A stretch of 64,000 nt of DNA from Candidatus Daviesbacteria bacterium (GCA_016187025.1 JACPKM010000001.1:448072-512071), one strand, 5' to 3'. Positions 36,393 through 45,679 are shown, counted from the stretch's first letter. The notes: generated by a model not told the origin, from the letters alone. Made by a program: numbers and translations.

Positions 36393-37316
36393 ATGCAAAG
36401 TTTGATACTTTATTTAGCTTTAGCTCTAGCAGTTTATAAAGGAGCAAAAATATTTAATAACGAAAGGAATTTTCAATTCTTTTCTGTTATTTCTATACTG
36501 CTTTCTCCTGTTTTAATCTATTTTGTTAAGTTATCTCAAATACCCAGTACTTTGATCTTATCCATAGCGGTAATTGCAACCATTATATTAATGAATGCAA
36601 AGGTGCATTATTCAGCAGTTTTTGCATTAATAGTAATTTCTTACTTATATTATCCACTGAGTCCACTAATATTTATTCCACTGATATTAATAAGTCTTGT
36701 GTTTTTTCAAGGAAAAGACTCCTTGAAAAGTAAGTTTGTTTTTTTGGGAATTGTTTTGCTTGTATCAATAGCCTCGTTAATTGTTTACTACCAAAGGGAT
36801 AGTAATGGATTTAAAAATCTATTCTCCATTTATAATCATATAGGAATTATTAATGGGGTTAATGCCTCAAGAGGGATGGGGATTGAAAATGGTTGGCCAC
36901 TATTTTTGGAAAAAATATTTTTCAATCAGTCATGGTATATTGTCTCAGGGTTTTTTACATGGCTTTCTAATATTTCTATATATAAATTCTTTGGACTTGA
37001 TTATACTTATTCGAAAGATTTTTTAGAAAATCTTACCCTTTTTCCCAGAGTATTCATAATTCCATTCTTACTGGGGCTAGTATCTATTATTAGAAGTAAC
37101 ATAAAAAAAAGCTGGTTATTACCAATCTTTTCTTTTATACCTCTATTACCATTTATGTTCGTTTATCCCTCAATACCAAAATTAAGTTACCTCCCCTCCC
37201 TTCCCTTTATTGCTTTTATTGTGTCGTTTGGTTTTATTTCTTTAAATAAATATCTTAGAATTTTAATATTGTTTTTTGCCTTTTTGGAGGCGTTGATAAC
37301 ATTAATTTATGTATAA
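36393..37316 (+). CDS. shortened GT-C-like membrane protein
   Basis: A 307-residue protein with about nine hydrophobic segments. It seems to match only the middle and end of the membrane part of its array neighbours. A long loop (about 130-205) carries N-A-S-R-G-M-G-I-E-N-G-W-P, a position where the neighbours also have a conserved loop. It lacks both the N-terminal helix-loop with the catalytic D-E pair and the soluble C-terminal domain. The frame is intact and overlaps the next gene by 8 bases, so it may be translated as a partner or regulatory subunit, or be a truncated duplicate that is decaying. I cannot decide between these. Confidence 0.55.
   Translation: MQSLILYLALALAVYKGAKIFNNERNFQFFSVISILLSPVLIYFVKLSQIPSTLILSIAVIATIILMNAKVHYSAVFALIVISYLYYPLSPLIFIPLILISLVFFQGKDSLKSKFVFLGIVLLVSIASLIVYYQRDSNGFKNLFSIYNHIGIINGVNASRGMGIENGWPLFLEKIFFNQSWYIVSGFFTWLSNISIYKFFGLDYTYSKDFLENLTLFPRVFIIPFLLGLVSIIRSNIKKSWLLPIFSFIPLLPFMFVYPSIPKLSYLPSLPFIAFIVSFGFISLNKYLRILILFFAFLEALITLIYV
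37297..37302 (+). promoter_or_regulatory. possible -10 before array member 2
   Basis: TAACAT lies 6 bases before the ATG at 37309. The same 16-base string TGATAACATTAATTTA occurs at 37294-37309 and at 38993-39008 before the 39010 gene, where a better -35 exists. Here the -35 region (TTTTGC at 17, TTGCCT at 15 bases) is weak. Confidence 0.4.
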
Positions 37317-38961
37317 GTTAACCTTTAGTAAAACTACTGCCGCCTTTCTGGTTATCTTATTTTTAAGTTTCTTTTTGCGCTTTTATGGATTAACTCACAA
37401 TCCTGTACAGCTAAACCACGATGAAATAAGCCAGCTATATGATACGGGTTCAATTATTGCTACAAGTAAAGATATTTACGGAAATAAATTACCCTTAGCA
37501 TTTCCTTCAACAGGAGATTATAAACCTGGTCACTACATTTATATTACAACCATCCCTTATTTAATCTTTGGTAATAAAGAATTTGTTATAAGGTTTGCTG
37601 CAGCTTTTTTTGGATCATTGCTACCTTTGGTGATTTTTATCCTACTTTATTCCACCACCAAAAAATTACTTTTATCCTTTTTAGCTGCCCTTTTTGTCAC
37701 AATAAACCCCGCGGATATTTTTTATGCCCGGAAAAGCTTTGAAAATGTTATAGGAGTATTTCTACTATTTTCCGGCCTTACATTACTTATAAATTTTATC
37801 GGAAAGAAGTTAAAGCTTTTTGTTGGTATTGGTGGCCTGCTGCTTATTTCATCTTCTATGTATGTATATACTTCTGAAACAATTATTGCTCCAGTAATTT
37901 TGTTTTTATCAATATTGATTTACAAAAAGGAAATTTTTCAGGCCAAGAAAAGATGGTTGGTACTGCTGCTTTTATTTGTTTTAACCCTTATTCCCCTGCT
38001 TTATTTAAACCAGATTGACAGCAACTTAAAATTTAGAGCTTCTTCAGTATTTATCACCCAAGATAGGCTTTTAGGAGAGAGGCTATCTGGTGTTCAAACT
38101 GGTAATTTTTTTCTCAGCGAAATTTCTAAAAAAATTATAACCTTTGAATTTATTGTTGATAGATACCTACAGCAGTTTAATCCACTATTTATTTTTGGTA
38201 ATGGATTAAATCTAACAAATCAGGGATTTATAGGAGTAGGTCCATTACTTGCTGTTGAGTTACCTTTTTTTATAGCAGGTTTAATCTTTGTATTACGTAA
38301 TGCAAAAAGTTACAGAGTTTATCTCCTAATATGTTTGTCTTTTATGATAGGATTTATTCCTACAGCTTTAACATTTGAAGAAAAAAGTCCTCATAGAGTA
38401 ATTTTTTCATTTACTTCAGCGGCAATAATATCTTCCCTTGGAGTTTACTGGTTTATAGAATGTGTAAAAAGATTCAACAAGATCACAAAAAGGGCTATTT
38501 ATGCCACAATAATAGCCTTTTTTGTTGCAAACTTTGTCTATTTTATACAAATATATACAGTCAACTGGCCTTATGAAAAATCACAACATCTTCATTATCC
38601 GTTCAAGCAAATAGCTTTATTTGCCTGGTATAATTATTCACAATTTGATCAGATCATCATTGATCCTGTTTACGGAGATGTAGCTCCTGTGCAAGCCGTA
38701 GCAGTACACTACTACCTTGCCTATTATGGAAATTATTCTCCCGATAGATTCCAAAAAGATTTAAAGCTGAATGAGTGGGGAATGAGTGTAGATAAGTTTG
38801 CTATAAGAACAGTTTATTGGCCAAAAGATCAAAAATTGCAAAATACATTAATAATAGCAAGCCCCTGGAGTCTTCCTATAAAAGATTTACCAAAAGAAAA
38901 GATTTTAAAGACATTTAACTTTTACAATGGTAAGCCAGCTTATTATGCAATAAAGCTCTAG
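37309..38961 (+). CDS. ArnT/PMT-like GT-C glycosyltransferase, array member 2
   Basis: A 550-residue membrane protein. The first outside loop reads N-H-D-E-I-S-Q-L-Y-D-T-G-S-I-I-A-T-S, with the D-E pair but without the G-Y-N-A of the next three genes. It then has G-D-Y-K-P-G-H-Y-I-Y, which aligns with G-E-Y-K-L-P in those genes. Ten or so membrane segments are followed by a soluble tail (about 430-550). It overlaps the shortened gene by 8 bases and is followed by a 48-base gap with a promoter. The sugar and acceptor are unknown. Confidence 0.8.
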   Translation: MYKLTFSKTTAAFLVILFLSFFLRFYGLTHNPVQLNHDEISQLYDTGSIIATSKDIYGNKLPLAFPSTGDYKPGHYIYITTIPYLIFGNKEFVIRFAAAFFGSLLPLVIFILLYSTTKKLLLSFLAALFVTINPADIFYARKSFENVIGVFLLFSGLTLLINFIGKKLKLFVGIGGLLLISSSMYVYTSETIIAPVILFLSILIYKKEIFQAKKRWLVLLLLFVLTLIPLLYLNQIDSNLKFRASSVFITQDRLLGERLSGVQTGNFFLSEISKKIITFEFIVDRYLQQFNPLFIFGNGLNLTNQGFIGVGPLLAVELPFFIAGLIFVLRNAKSYRVYLLICLSFMIGFIPTALTFEEKSPHRVIFSFTSAAIISSLGVYWFIECVKRFNKITKRAIYATIIAFFVANFVYFIQIYTVNWPYEKSQHLHYPFKQIALFAWYNYSQFDQIIIDPVYGDVAPVQAVAVHYYLAYYGNYSPDRFQKDLKLNEWGMSVDKFAIRTVYWPKDQKLQNTLIIASPWSLPIKDLPKEKILKTFNFYNGKPAYYAIKL

Positions 38962-38972
38962 TATTATTTTGT

Positions 38973-39001
38973 TTTACTTCACTCAAGCTAACTGATAACA
39001 T
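38973..39001 (+). promoter_or_regulatory. leaderless-type promoter for array member 3
   Basis: TTTACT (38973-38978), 17 bases, TAACAT (38996-39001), then 8 bases to the ATG at 39010. The -10 and following bases are identical to those before the 37309 gene over 16 bases. Confidence 0.6.
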
Positions 39002-39009
39002 TAATTTAC

Positions 39010-40662
39010 ATGAATAAGTTAATTATTACCTTACTCTGTCTCATAGTCTTATTTTCCTTCGGACTTAGATTTTATAAAGTTTCAGAGGTTCCTCCTTCTT
39101 TAAACTGGGATGAAGCATCAATTGGCTACAATGCCTATTCTATTTTAAAAACGGGTAAAGATGAGTGGGGTAAACTATTACCCCTACACTTTAGATCTTA
39201 TGGAGAGTATAAGCTCCCAGTACAAGTTTATGCTTCTATACCAGGCATAGCAATTTTTGGATTAAATGAATTTGGGGTAAGAATCACTCCTGTAGTGTAT
39301 GGAGCACTCACTGTTTTGATATTATTTTTCCTAGTACGTGAGCTATTTAAAAGCTACTGGATAGGACTTTTCTCTTCACTGTTACTAGCAATATCTCCCT
39401 GGCATATTCAGCTGACAAGAGGCTCTTTTGAGTCTGCTTTTGCATGCTTTTGGGTAGTTTTGGGAATATGGTTTCTTGTTAAAGGGTTTAAAGACCCAAA
39501 ATGGTGGATTGTTGCAATGATTCCACTTGCTTTATCTGTCTACACCTACAACACAGCGAGGGTGTTTACACCAGTATTTTTACTTTTGGTTGCAGTCATC
39601 TACCATAAAGATATCCAAAAACAAATAAGGCATTTTCTGATATCACTTACTATATTTACTATCTTGATGATTCCACTACTTTTTTTTCTGTTAAGCGGAG
39701 AAGGGAATTCACGGTATAAGCTTGTGAGTGTGACAGATGATCCTGGGTTAGTACTCAGAATTAATGAACAAAGGGGGTTATCTAACTTACCTGGACCGCT
39801 TCCAAGACTTGTACACAACAAAGTATCTTATGTTGCAAAGGCTGTAATAGGTAATTATTTAGCACATTTTACCCCGGACTTTTTGTTTATATCAGGAGCT
39901 CCGCACAAACAGCACCATGTACAAAAAATAGGACAGCTATATTTGTATCAAGCTCCATTCTTACTTTTGGGGCTTTTATATCTGTTTAAGGCAAGACATA
40001 AGTTTAGATGGTTGTTGGTAACCTGGCCATTGTTAACATTTTTCCCAGTGGCCTTTACAAATGATAGCATCCCTAATGCCCTAAGAAGCTTAATCGCTGC
40101 TCCTTTTTATCAAATTATTACTGGAGTAGGGTTATATAATGCCTTTGTTTGGATTAGAAAAAGGTCATGTCCAGCTTTTTACATCAGCGCTTTTGTTATG
40201 GCCACAGTAGCAATTACTACTTTTATACTTTATTTTCGAAACTACCTTTTTATCTATCCTCTAGAGTATTCCCGAGACTGGCAATACGGTAACAAGCAGG
40301 CAGTTGAAACAATAAAGCAAAACTATGATAAGTATGATTTGATTGTATTCTCCAGACATTATGGAGAGCCACATATGTTTACGCTATTTTTTACTACATA
40401 TGATCCGGCAAGATTCTTTAACGATCCTAGATTAACTAGGTTTGAGACTTATGACTGGGTAAGAGTCGTTAAATTTGACAAATTTTACTTTCCTGATTTA
40501 GGAGATAAAGGTACTAAGTTTGACGATATCGTATCAAAAAACCCAGGCAAAAGAATACTCTTTATTGGCATACCCGGGGATTTTCCTAGCAGTATAACAC
40601 CTATTAAAAAAGTAGATTTTTTGAATGGTAATCATGCATTTGAGATTATAGAGGTAATGTGA
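39010..40662 (+). CDS. ArnT/PMT-like GT-C glycosyltransferase, array member 3
   Basis: A 550-residue membrane protein with D-E-A-S-I-G-Y-N-A-Y-S-I-L-K-T-G-K-D-E-W in the first outside loop, nearly identical in protein and DNA to the next gene in this segment. About ten helices and a soluble C-terminal domain follow. The L-T-R-G-S-F-E-S-A-F segment near residue 138 is a conserved GT39/GT83 feature. It ends in GTGA shared with the next gene. It probably has the same reaction type as ArnT: polyprenyl-phosphate sugar plus an outside acceptor. Confidence 0.82.
   Translation: MNKLIITLLCLIVLFSFGLRFYKVSEVPPSLNWDEASIGYNAYSILKTGKDEWGKLLPLHFRSYGEYKLPVQVYASIPGIAIFGLNEFGVRITPVVYGALTVLILFFLVRELFKSYWIGLFSSLLLAISPWHIQLTRGSFESAFACFWVVLGIWFLVKGFKDPKWWIVAMIPLALSVYTYNTARVFTPVFLLLVAVIYHKDIQKQIRHFLISLTIFTILMIPLLFFLLSGEGNSRYKLVSVTDDPGLVLRINEQRGLSNLPGPLPRLVHNKVSYVAKAVIGNYLAHFTPDFLFISGAPHKQHHVQKIGQLYLYQAPFLLLGLLYLFKARHKFRWLLVTWPLLTFFPVAFTNDSIPNALRSLIAAPFYQIITGVGLYNAFVWIRKRSCPAFYISAFVMATVAITTFILYFRNYLFIYPLEYSRDWQYGNKQAVETIKQNYDKYDLIVFSRHYGEPHMFTLFFTTYDPARFFNDPRLTRFETYDWVRVVKFDKFYFPDLGDKGTKFDDIVSKNPGKRILFIGIPGDFPSSITPIKKVDFLNGNHAFEIIEVM
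39106..39134 (+). repeat. 29-bp segment repeated exactly at 40749-40777
   Basis: The bases encoding W-D-E-A-S-I-G-Y-N-A in array member 3 are identical at the DNA level, including third positions, to those in array member 4, with high similarity on both sides. This points to recent duplication or gene conversion between the two catalytic loops. Confidence 0.7.
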
Positions 40663-42188
40663 ATACAAAAATAGTTTTAGTACTAATTTTGTCTCTATTT
40701 TTAGTAACGCGGTTTTATAGAATAGCCGAGGTTCCAACATCTTTATACTGGGATGAAGCATCAATTGGCTACAATGCTTATTCTATTTTAACAACAGGCA
40801 AAGATGAATGGGGACAAGTATTACCAGTGCATTTTAGGGCATTCGGTGAATATAAACTACCTATCTATATATACACTGATGTAGCATTTGTAAAGCTATT
40901 TGGATTGAATGAATTGGCCGTTAGGTTACCTTCTGTTTTGTATACTTTTTTTTCAGTAATTTTAATCTATCTCTTAACTTTTCAGCTTACTGGTAGAAAA
41001 CTAGCCAGTGTCTTGAGTGCATTTTTGTTTAGTATTTCTCCTTGGATGTTTATTTTTAGTAGGACAGGTTACGAGGCAGTAGCAGGATTGACGTTTTATT
41101 TACTAGGTATTTATTTATACCTCAGGAGTAAGAGTGCTACGTTTTTTATTTTATCTGGGTTAGCTTTTGCAATGAGTCTTTTTAGCTATAATAGTTTTCG
41201 AATTATTATTCCTTTAACAATTTTAGTTTTGTTGGTAAAGGATTTTAAAAAATCAAACATAAGAGATTTTATTAAAACTAGATTATTGTTAGTGCCGGTA
41301 CTTATAGCAGTCTACGTTCCCATATTAAGGTTTTACACCATAGGTGATGGTCTAGTAAGATTTCGATCTGTTGGTATATTTGAAGAAGGGATCAGTCTAG
41401 CAAGTTTTAAACTTTTTTTCCTAAATTATTTATCCCACTTTAATCCTGTCTTTTTGTTTTTGCAAGGAGACGGTAATTTGCGGAGTCAACAGTTCGGCTT
41501 TGGCCAATTATTTCCAGTGGACCTTCCATTTATCCTCGTGGGAATTTGGTATATATTAAAATCCAATATAAGAAACTATTTTTTAATTATTGCTTTGCTT
41601 GCTATTGCACCGATACCAGCAAGTCTTACTAAAGAATCCCCTCATGCTTTAAGGTCGATTGCAATGTCACCTTTTTTATCAATTTTTTCTGCAATCGGAA
41701 TCTATTACTTAGTAACAATAGTTAAAAAGTTTAGGAAAGTATTTTTAGCATTGGTAGTTTTAATAAACCTAGCTTTTTTTGGTATTTATTTTTATTCTTT
41801 TTTACAAATTTATCCAACAAAGTCAGCAAATGATTGGCAGTATCCTTATAAAAAACTTTTTGTTGAAAAATCTGAAGAATTTAAAAAGTATAATGATGTT
41901 TATATATCAAATTATCTTGCGCAACCCTATATTTTTTATCTCTTTTATACAAAATATAACGCTGAAAAGTTTTTAAAAACATCAGAGAGAAATATTCCGC
42001 AAGAGTGGGGTTTTTCATCAGTAAGCAAAATAGATAATTTGCACTTTGTAAATTTAAAGATGGTTGAGACTTTCTCTGACAAAAGCTTGATAGTTGCTCC
42101 TATTAGTAGCAATGTGCAAGCAAAAAAGATCAATACCGCTGATACAAAGAATAATGAATACAATTTGAATTTATATATAAATGAATAA
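40659..42188 (+). CDS. ArnT/PMT-like GT-C glycosyltransferase, array member 4
   Basis: A 509-residue membrane protein with D-E-A-S-I-G-Y-N-A-Y-S-I-L-T-T-G-K-D-E-W and G-E-Y-K-L-P-I-Y-I-Y, the closest match to array member 3. It also has F-S-R-T-G-Y-E-A-V-A near residue 127 and F-L-Q-G-D-G-N-L-R-S in the large outside loop. The start is GTG, overlapping the previous TGA (GTGA). The ATG two bases earlier is immediately followed by a stop in its own frame. The soluble tail is shorter than in member 3. Confidence 0.81.
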   Translation: MNTKIVLVLILSLFLVTRFYRIAEVPTSLYWDEASIGYNAYSILTTGKDEWGQVLPVHFRAFGEYKLPIYIYTDVAFVKLFGLNELAVRLPSVLYTFFSVILIYLLTFQLTGRKLASVLSAFLFSISPWMFIFSRTGYEAVAGLTFYLLGIYLYLRSKSATFFILSGLAFAMSLFSYNSFRIIIPLTILVLLVKDFKKSNIRDFIKTRLLLVPVLIAVYVPILRFYTIGDGLVRFRSVGIFEEGISLASFKLFFLNYLSHFNPVFLFLQGDGNLRSQQFGFGQLFPVDLPFILVGIWYILKSNIRNYFLIIALLAIAPIPASLTKESPHALRSIAMSPFLSIFSAIGIYYLVTIVKKFRKVFLALVVLINLAFFGIYFYSFLQIYPTKSANDWQYPYKKLFVEKSEEFKKYNDVYISNYLAQPYIFYLFYTKYNAEKFLKTSERNIPQEWGFSSVSKIDNLHFVNLKMVETFSDKSLIVAPISSNVQAKKINTADTKNNEYNLNLYINE

Positions 42189-43773
42189 AAAGATAATCTT
42201 TATTTTAGGTTTAATTATTGTACTAGCTCTTTTTGTTAGGGTATATAAACTTGGTTCAGTTCCTCCATCACTGACTTGGGATGAAGCAGATGTGGGTTAT
42301 AACGCTTGGACAATTGCAAATTACGGAAAAGATGAATGGGGGGAAGCTTTTCCCTTAATATTTAGATCTTTTGGTGATGATAAGCAGCCTGTTCATATTT
42401 ATTCAACCGCTCTCAGTGTAAAACTGTTTGGATTATCAGAATTTAGCACCCGGTTGCCAATGGCAATCTACGGGGCTTTAAATGTTTTGCTTGTATTTTT
42501 GCTGGTTTTGGTAATGTTTAAAAATAAGACTTTGGCTTTTCTTTCAAGCTTTTTACTGGCAATATCTCCATATAATATTCATTTTTCTCGTTTTAATCAT
42601 GAGGCGAACGCAACCTTACTTTTCTTTTTACTAGGAATGTTGCTATTTTATCTGTCTTTTGAAAAGAGAAAAGGGTTTTTGGTATTTTCTGCCTTAAGTT
42701 TTGGAATAAGTATTATTTCCTATCATTCAGCAAAACTAGTTGTACCCCCAATGATTTTAGCATTGGCCGTATTTTATTATAAAAAGCTTTTAAGTAATAA
42801 GATCTATTTTGTAACCGCTTCTTTGATATTTGCCTTTTTTATAATCCTGTTTTTACTGGAGCCAAGATTTATGGGATTATCAAGGGCAAGCCAGACATCA
42901 TTAGGTTCAGAGGCTATAAAACAAACATCCATTTATAACAAAACCGGTAATATGTTTTTAGGAAAGTTGGAGATTATTAGTCAAAATTATCTCAAGAACT
43001 TATCTTGGGAATTTCTGTTTACCAAAGGAGATCCAAATCCTCGATTATCGTCTCAGGTTAGTGGACAATTTTATAAAATAGATTCACTTTTTTTATTGCT
43101 GGGATTAATCTATATTTTTATCAAGAGAAGTAGATCCGGATTTATATTAGTTTTATGGGCAATTCTAGCACCTATTCCAGCTAGCATCACTTCAGAATCT
43201 CCTCACGCAGCCAGAGCACTATTTATGATGGGGAGTGTAAATATAATTTCAGCTTTAGGAATAAATTTTGCTATTTCGCAAATTAAATTAAAGAAGATAA
43301 GATACAGTCTCCTTGTTTTTGTTTTACTGATATATTTTGCAAGTTTTGGACAATTTATTTATAACTATTTTAATAACTTTGCGAGAAACTATGCGATAGA
43401 CTATCAGTATGGTATGAAGCAGGTTGTTGAATATGCTAAGGAAAATCCAAACTACTCACATGTATTTACGACAAAACTAAGGGGACAACCCTACATTTTC
43501 TATTTATATTATCTAAAGTATCCGTTACCTGATTATTTAAATAATGTGGTTTACAATAGAGGGGAAAGCAGCAGTTTTAACATGGTTGATTATTTTGATA
43601 AGTATTATTTCGATAACTGGGACCCTATAGAAAGTAGACCTGATGCAAATGTATTGTATATATTAACTTCCAGTGAGTATGATGGTTTAAGATATAAGAA
43701 TCTATTTGATGTTAAGAGGGTAATCTATAATCCGAATGAGACGATAGCTTTTTATTTGGTAAGTGCAAACTAA
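42181..43773 (+). CDS. ArnT/PMT-like GT-C glycosyltransferase, array member 5
   Basis: A 530-residue membrane protein. The first outside loop is D-E-A-D-V-G-Y-N-A-W-T-I-A-N-Y-G-K-D-E-W, then S-F-G-D-D-K-Q-P-V-H-I-Y. The later T-K-G-D-P-N-P-R-L-S loop resembles H-G-D-R-N-P-R in the 23689 protein, so the array and that gene share one ancestor. It starts 8 bases inside the previous gene. It is the last of the tandem array and is followed by a GT2 gene. Confidence 0.81.
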   Translation: MNKKIIFILGLIIVLALFVRVYKLGSVPPSLTWDEADVGYNAWTIANYGKDEWGEAFPLIFRSFGDDKQPVHIYSTALSVKLFGLSEFSTRLPMAIYGALNVLLVFLLVLVMFKNKTLAFLSSFLLAISPYNIHFSRFNHEANATLLFFLLGMLLFYLSFEKRKGFLVFSALSFGISIISYHSAKLVVPPMILALAVFYYKKLLSNKIYFVTASLIFAFFIILFLLEPRFMGLSRASQTSLGSEAIKQTSIYNKTGNMFLGKLEIISQNYLKNLSWEFLFTKGDPNPRLSSQVSGQFYKIDSLFLLLGLIYIFIKRSRSGFILVLWAILAPIPASITSESPHAARALFMMGSVNIISALGINFAISQIKLKKIRYSLLVFVLLIYFASFGQFIYNYFNNFARNYAIDYQYGMKQVVEYAKENPNYSHVFTTKLRGQPYIFYLYYLKYPLPDYLNNVVYNRGESSSFNMVDYFDKYYFDNWDPIESRPDANVLYILTSSEYDGLRYKNLFDVKRVIYNPNETIAFYLVSAN

Positions 43774-43777
43774 TTTT

Positions 43778-44545
43778 ATGAAAATATCGGTATGTTTGGC
43801 AGTTTTCAATGAGGAAAATAACCTTTATGAATGTCTAAAATCCGTTGAGAGTTTGGCGGATGAAATTGTAATAGTTGATGGTGGATCTAGCGATAAAACT
43901 GTAAATATTGCAAATGAGTTTAGGGCTAAAGTTATAAAAACAGACAATCCAGCAAATTTTCATATTAATAAAAATAAAGCAATTGATGCTGCGATAGGAG
44001 ATTGGGTTTTACAGCTTGATGCGGATGAAAGAGTTCCTGCTGAATTAAAAGAGGAAATTCAAAAGGGGATAGAAGATAATCAATATAACGGATACTGGAT
44101 ACCCAGACAAAACTTTTTCTTAGGAAGATTTCTAAAAAAGGGAGGACAATACCCAGATTATACTTTAAGACTTTATAAAAAAGGTAAAGGAAGATTGCCG
44201 GCAAAGGATGTTCATGAGCAGGCTAAAGTTGAGGGAGAGATAGGATACTTACATTCTCCCCTTTTACATTATCGAGACCGGAATTTTTCTCACTACATTG
44301 ATGGACTTGATAGGTATACCAGCTTTATTGCAAGACAGCTATATGAACAGAAATTAACTATAAATACGATTTCTTTTATAGACTACTTTTTTATTAAACC
44401 TTTTTTCTGGTTTATTAAAACCTACTTTAGACATAAAGGCTTTACGGACGGCTTCCCAGGGTTTATTTTTTCTCTGTTTTCTTCACTAAGGTATCCAATT
44501 GCATATATAAAGTTCTACCTCGCCCGCACTAAAGAGAAATTATGA
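43778..44545 (+). CDS. GT2 glycosyltransferase, WaaE/KdtX-like
   Basis: A 255-residue enzyme: V-C-L-A-V-F-N-E-E-N-N, A-D-E-I-V-I-V-D-G-G-S-S-D-K-T, metal site L-D-A-D-E-R-V, and the V-H-E-Q-A-K segment with the family's conserved H-E. The C-terminal region (about 195-255) is hydrophobic and probably membrane-associated. I chose the ATG at 43778, four bases after the preceding stop. The upstream in-frame GTG at 43763 overlaps the previous gene and adds five residues with no family match. Confidence 0.83.
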   Translation: MKISVCLAVFNEENNLYECLKSVESLADEIVIVDGGSSDKTVNIANEFRAKVIKTDNPANFHINKNKAIDAAIGDWVLQLDADERVPAELKEEIQKGIEDNQYNGYWIPRQNFFLGRFLKKGGQYPDYTLRLYKKGKGRLPAKDVHEQAKVEGEIGYLHSPLLHYRDRNFSHYIDGLDRYTSFIARQLYEQKLTINTISFIDYFFIKPFFWFIKTYFRHKGFTDGFPGFIFSLFSSLRYPIAYIKFYLARTKEKL

Positions 44546-44546
44546 G

Positions 44547-44609
44547 ATGCTTGCCCGTAGAACTTTGCCTTTTTCTAAAGAAAAATGTAAAACTGTGGAG
44601 GAAAAATGA
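44547..44609 (+). other. possible 20-codon upstream frame coupled to the GT4 gene
   Basis: ATG at 44547 opens a 20-residue basic peptide (starts M-L-A-R-R-T-L-P-F-S) that ends at TGA 44607-44609, overlapping the GT4 ATG as ATGA. Its last codons contain the only canonical GGAGG in the window (44597-44601), four bases before that ATG. It could be a leader frame or chance. I see no relatives. Confidence 0.25.
44597..44601 (+). promoter_or_regulatory. Shine-Dalgarno site GGAGG
   Basis: GGAGG lies four bases before the ATG at 44606, the best Shine-Dalgarno match seen in front of any gene here. A possible promoter (TTGCCT 44565-44570, 17 bases, TAAAAC 44588-44593) would start transcription within or just after this site, so the two readings partly conflict. 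Confidence 0.5.
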
Positions 44610-45679
44610 TCAAAGTAGCAATTAATATAAAACCACTTGAATCAGGACACAAAACTAGGGGGATTGGTTACTATATAACTCACTTATTAAATGAATTAGA
44701 GAAGAAAGATGATGTAAAAGTTATTCAGTTCAGAGAAGAAAAAGAATTAGCTGATATAGATGTTGTTCATTATCCCTGGTTTGACTTTTTCTTCAGAAGT
44801 CTGCCTATTAAAAGTAAGTTTCCGAGAGTTATTACAGTACACGATGTTATTCCCTTGGTTTTTTATAAAAACTATCCTTCCGGTATAAAGGGAAAAATTA
44901 ACTTAGTTGTGCAAAAAATTGCACTTAACAATAGCTCCCTTGTAATCACAGATTCTGAAGCCTCCAAAAAAGATATCAAAAATTATTTAGGAATAAATGA
45001 AAATAAGATAGATGTAGTTTATCTTGCTCCTGACAAAACATTTAAAATTTTAAAACAAACAGAAACTTTAAGATTAAAAATGAAGTATCATCTGCCGGAT
45101 GAATTTGTTTTATATGTGGGCGATGCAAACTATATAAAAAATTTACCATTTTTACTTAAAGGGTTTATAAAATTGAAAGCTAAAAATGAGCACAGAAACC
45201 TGAAACTAGTTTTAATAGGACAGGTATTTTTGAAAAAAGCAGAATATATTAATCATCCTGAGCTACAAAGTTTAAAAGAAGTGCTTACTCTTATAGAGGA
45301 CCAAAGATTAGAGTCAGAAGTTATCAGGCCTGGCTTCATATCAGATGAGGAGCTGACTGCATTCTATAATCTTGCTACTGTTTATGTACAACCTTCATTA
45401 TATGAAGGCTTTGGTCTTCCCATCCTTCAGGCTTTTGCTTGTGGGACACCTGTTGTAAGCTCTGATGCGGGAAGTTTAACAGAGGTAGGTGGAAATGCAG
45501 CTGTTTATTTCTCACCAAATAATTTAGAACAGTTTGTAAAGATTTTAGAAGACGTCTTAATTAGCAGTTCGCTTCGGAAAAAGATTTCTGATTTAGGAAA
45601 AAAACAATTAGAAAAGTTTTCTTGGAAAAAAATAGCTGACCAAACGATTAACTCATATGAGAAAGCTATTAAAAAGTAA
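44606..45679 (+). CDS. GT4 glycosyltransferase, mannosyltransferase-like
   Basis: A 357-residue GT-B enzyme with T-R-G-I-G-Y-Y near the N-terminus, H-D-V-I-P-L in the first domain, Y-V-G-D-A-N-Y-I-K-N at the domain junction, and the E-G-F-G-L-P-I-L-Q-A-F-A-C-G-T-P-V-V donor site with the retaining E-x7 pattern (E-G-F-G-L-P-I-L-Q: the second Glu is Gln here). The H-D-V-I-P-L plus N-I-K-N style motifs resemble alpha-mannosyltransferases of the WbpY/WbdA group. Cytoplasmic, acting on a lipid-linked glycan. It overlaps the following membrane gene by 23 bases. Confidence 0.84.
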   Translation: MIKVAINIKPLESGHKTRGIGYYITHLLNELEKKDDVKVIQFREEKELADIDVVHYPWFDFFFRSLPIKSKFPRVITVHDVIPLVFYKNYPSGIKGKINLVVQKIALNNSSLVITDSEASKKDIKNYLGINENKIDVVYLAPDKTFKILKQTETLRLKMKYHLPDEFVLYVGDANYIKNLPFLLKGFIKLKAKNEHRNLKLVLIGQVFLKKAEYINHPELQSLKEVLTLIEDQRLESEVIRPGFISDEELTAFYNLATVYVQPSLYEGFGLPILQAFACGTPVVSSDAGSLTEVGGNAAVYFSPNNLEQFVKILEDVLISSSLRKKISDLGKKQLEKFSWKKIADQTINSYEKAIKK

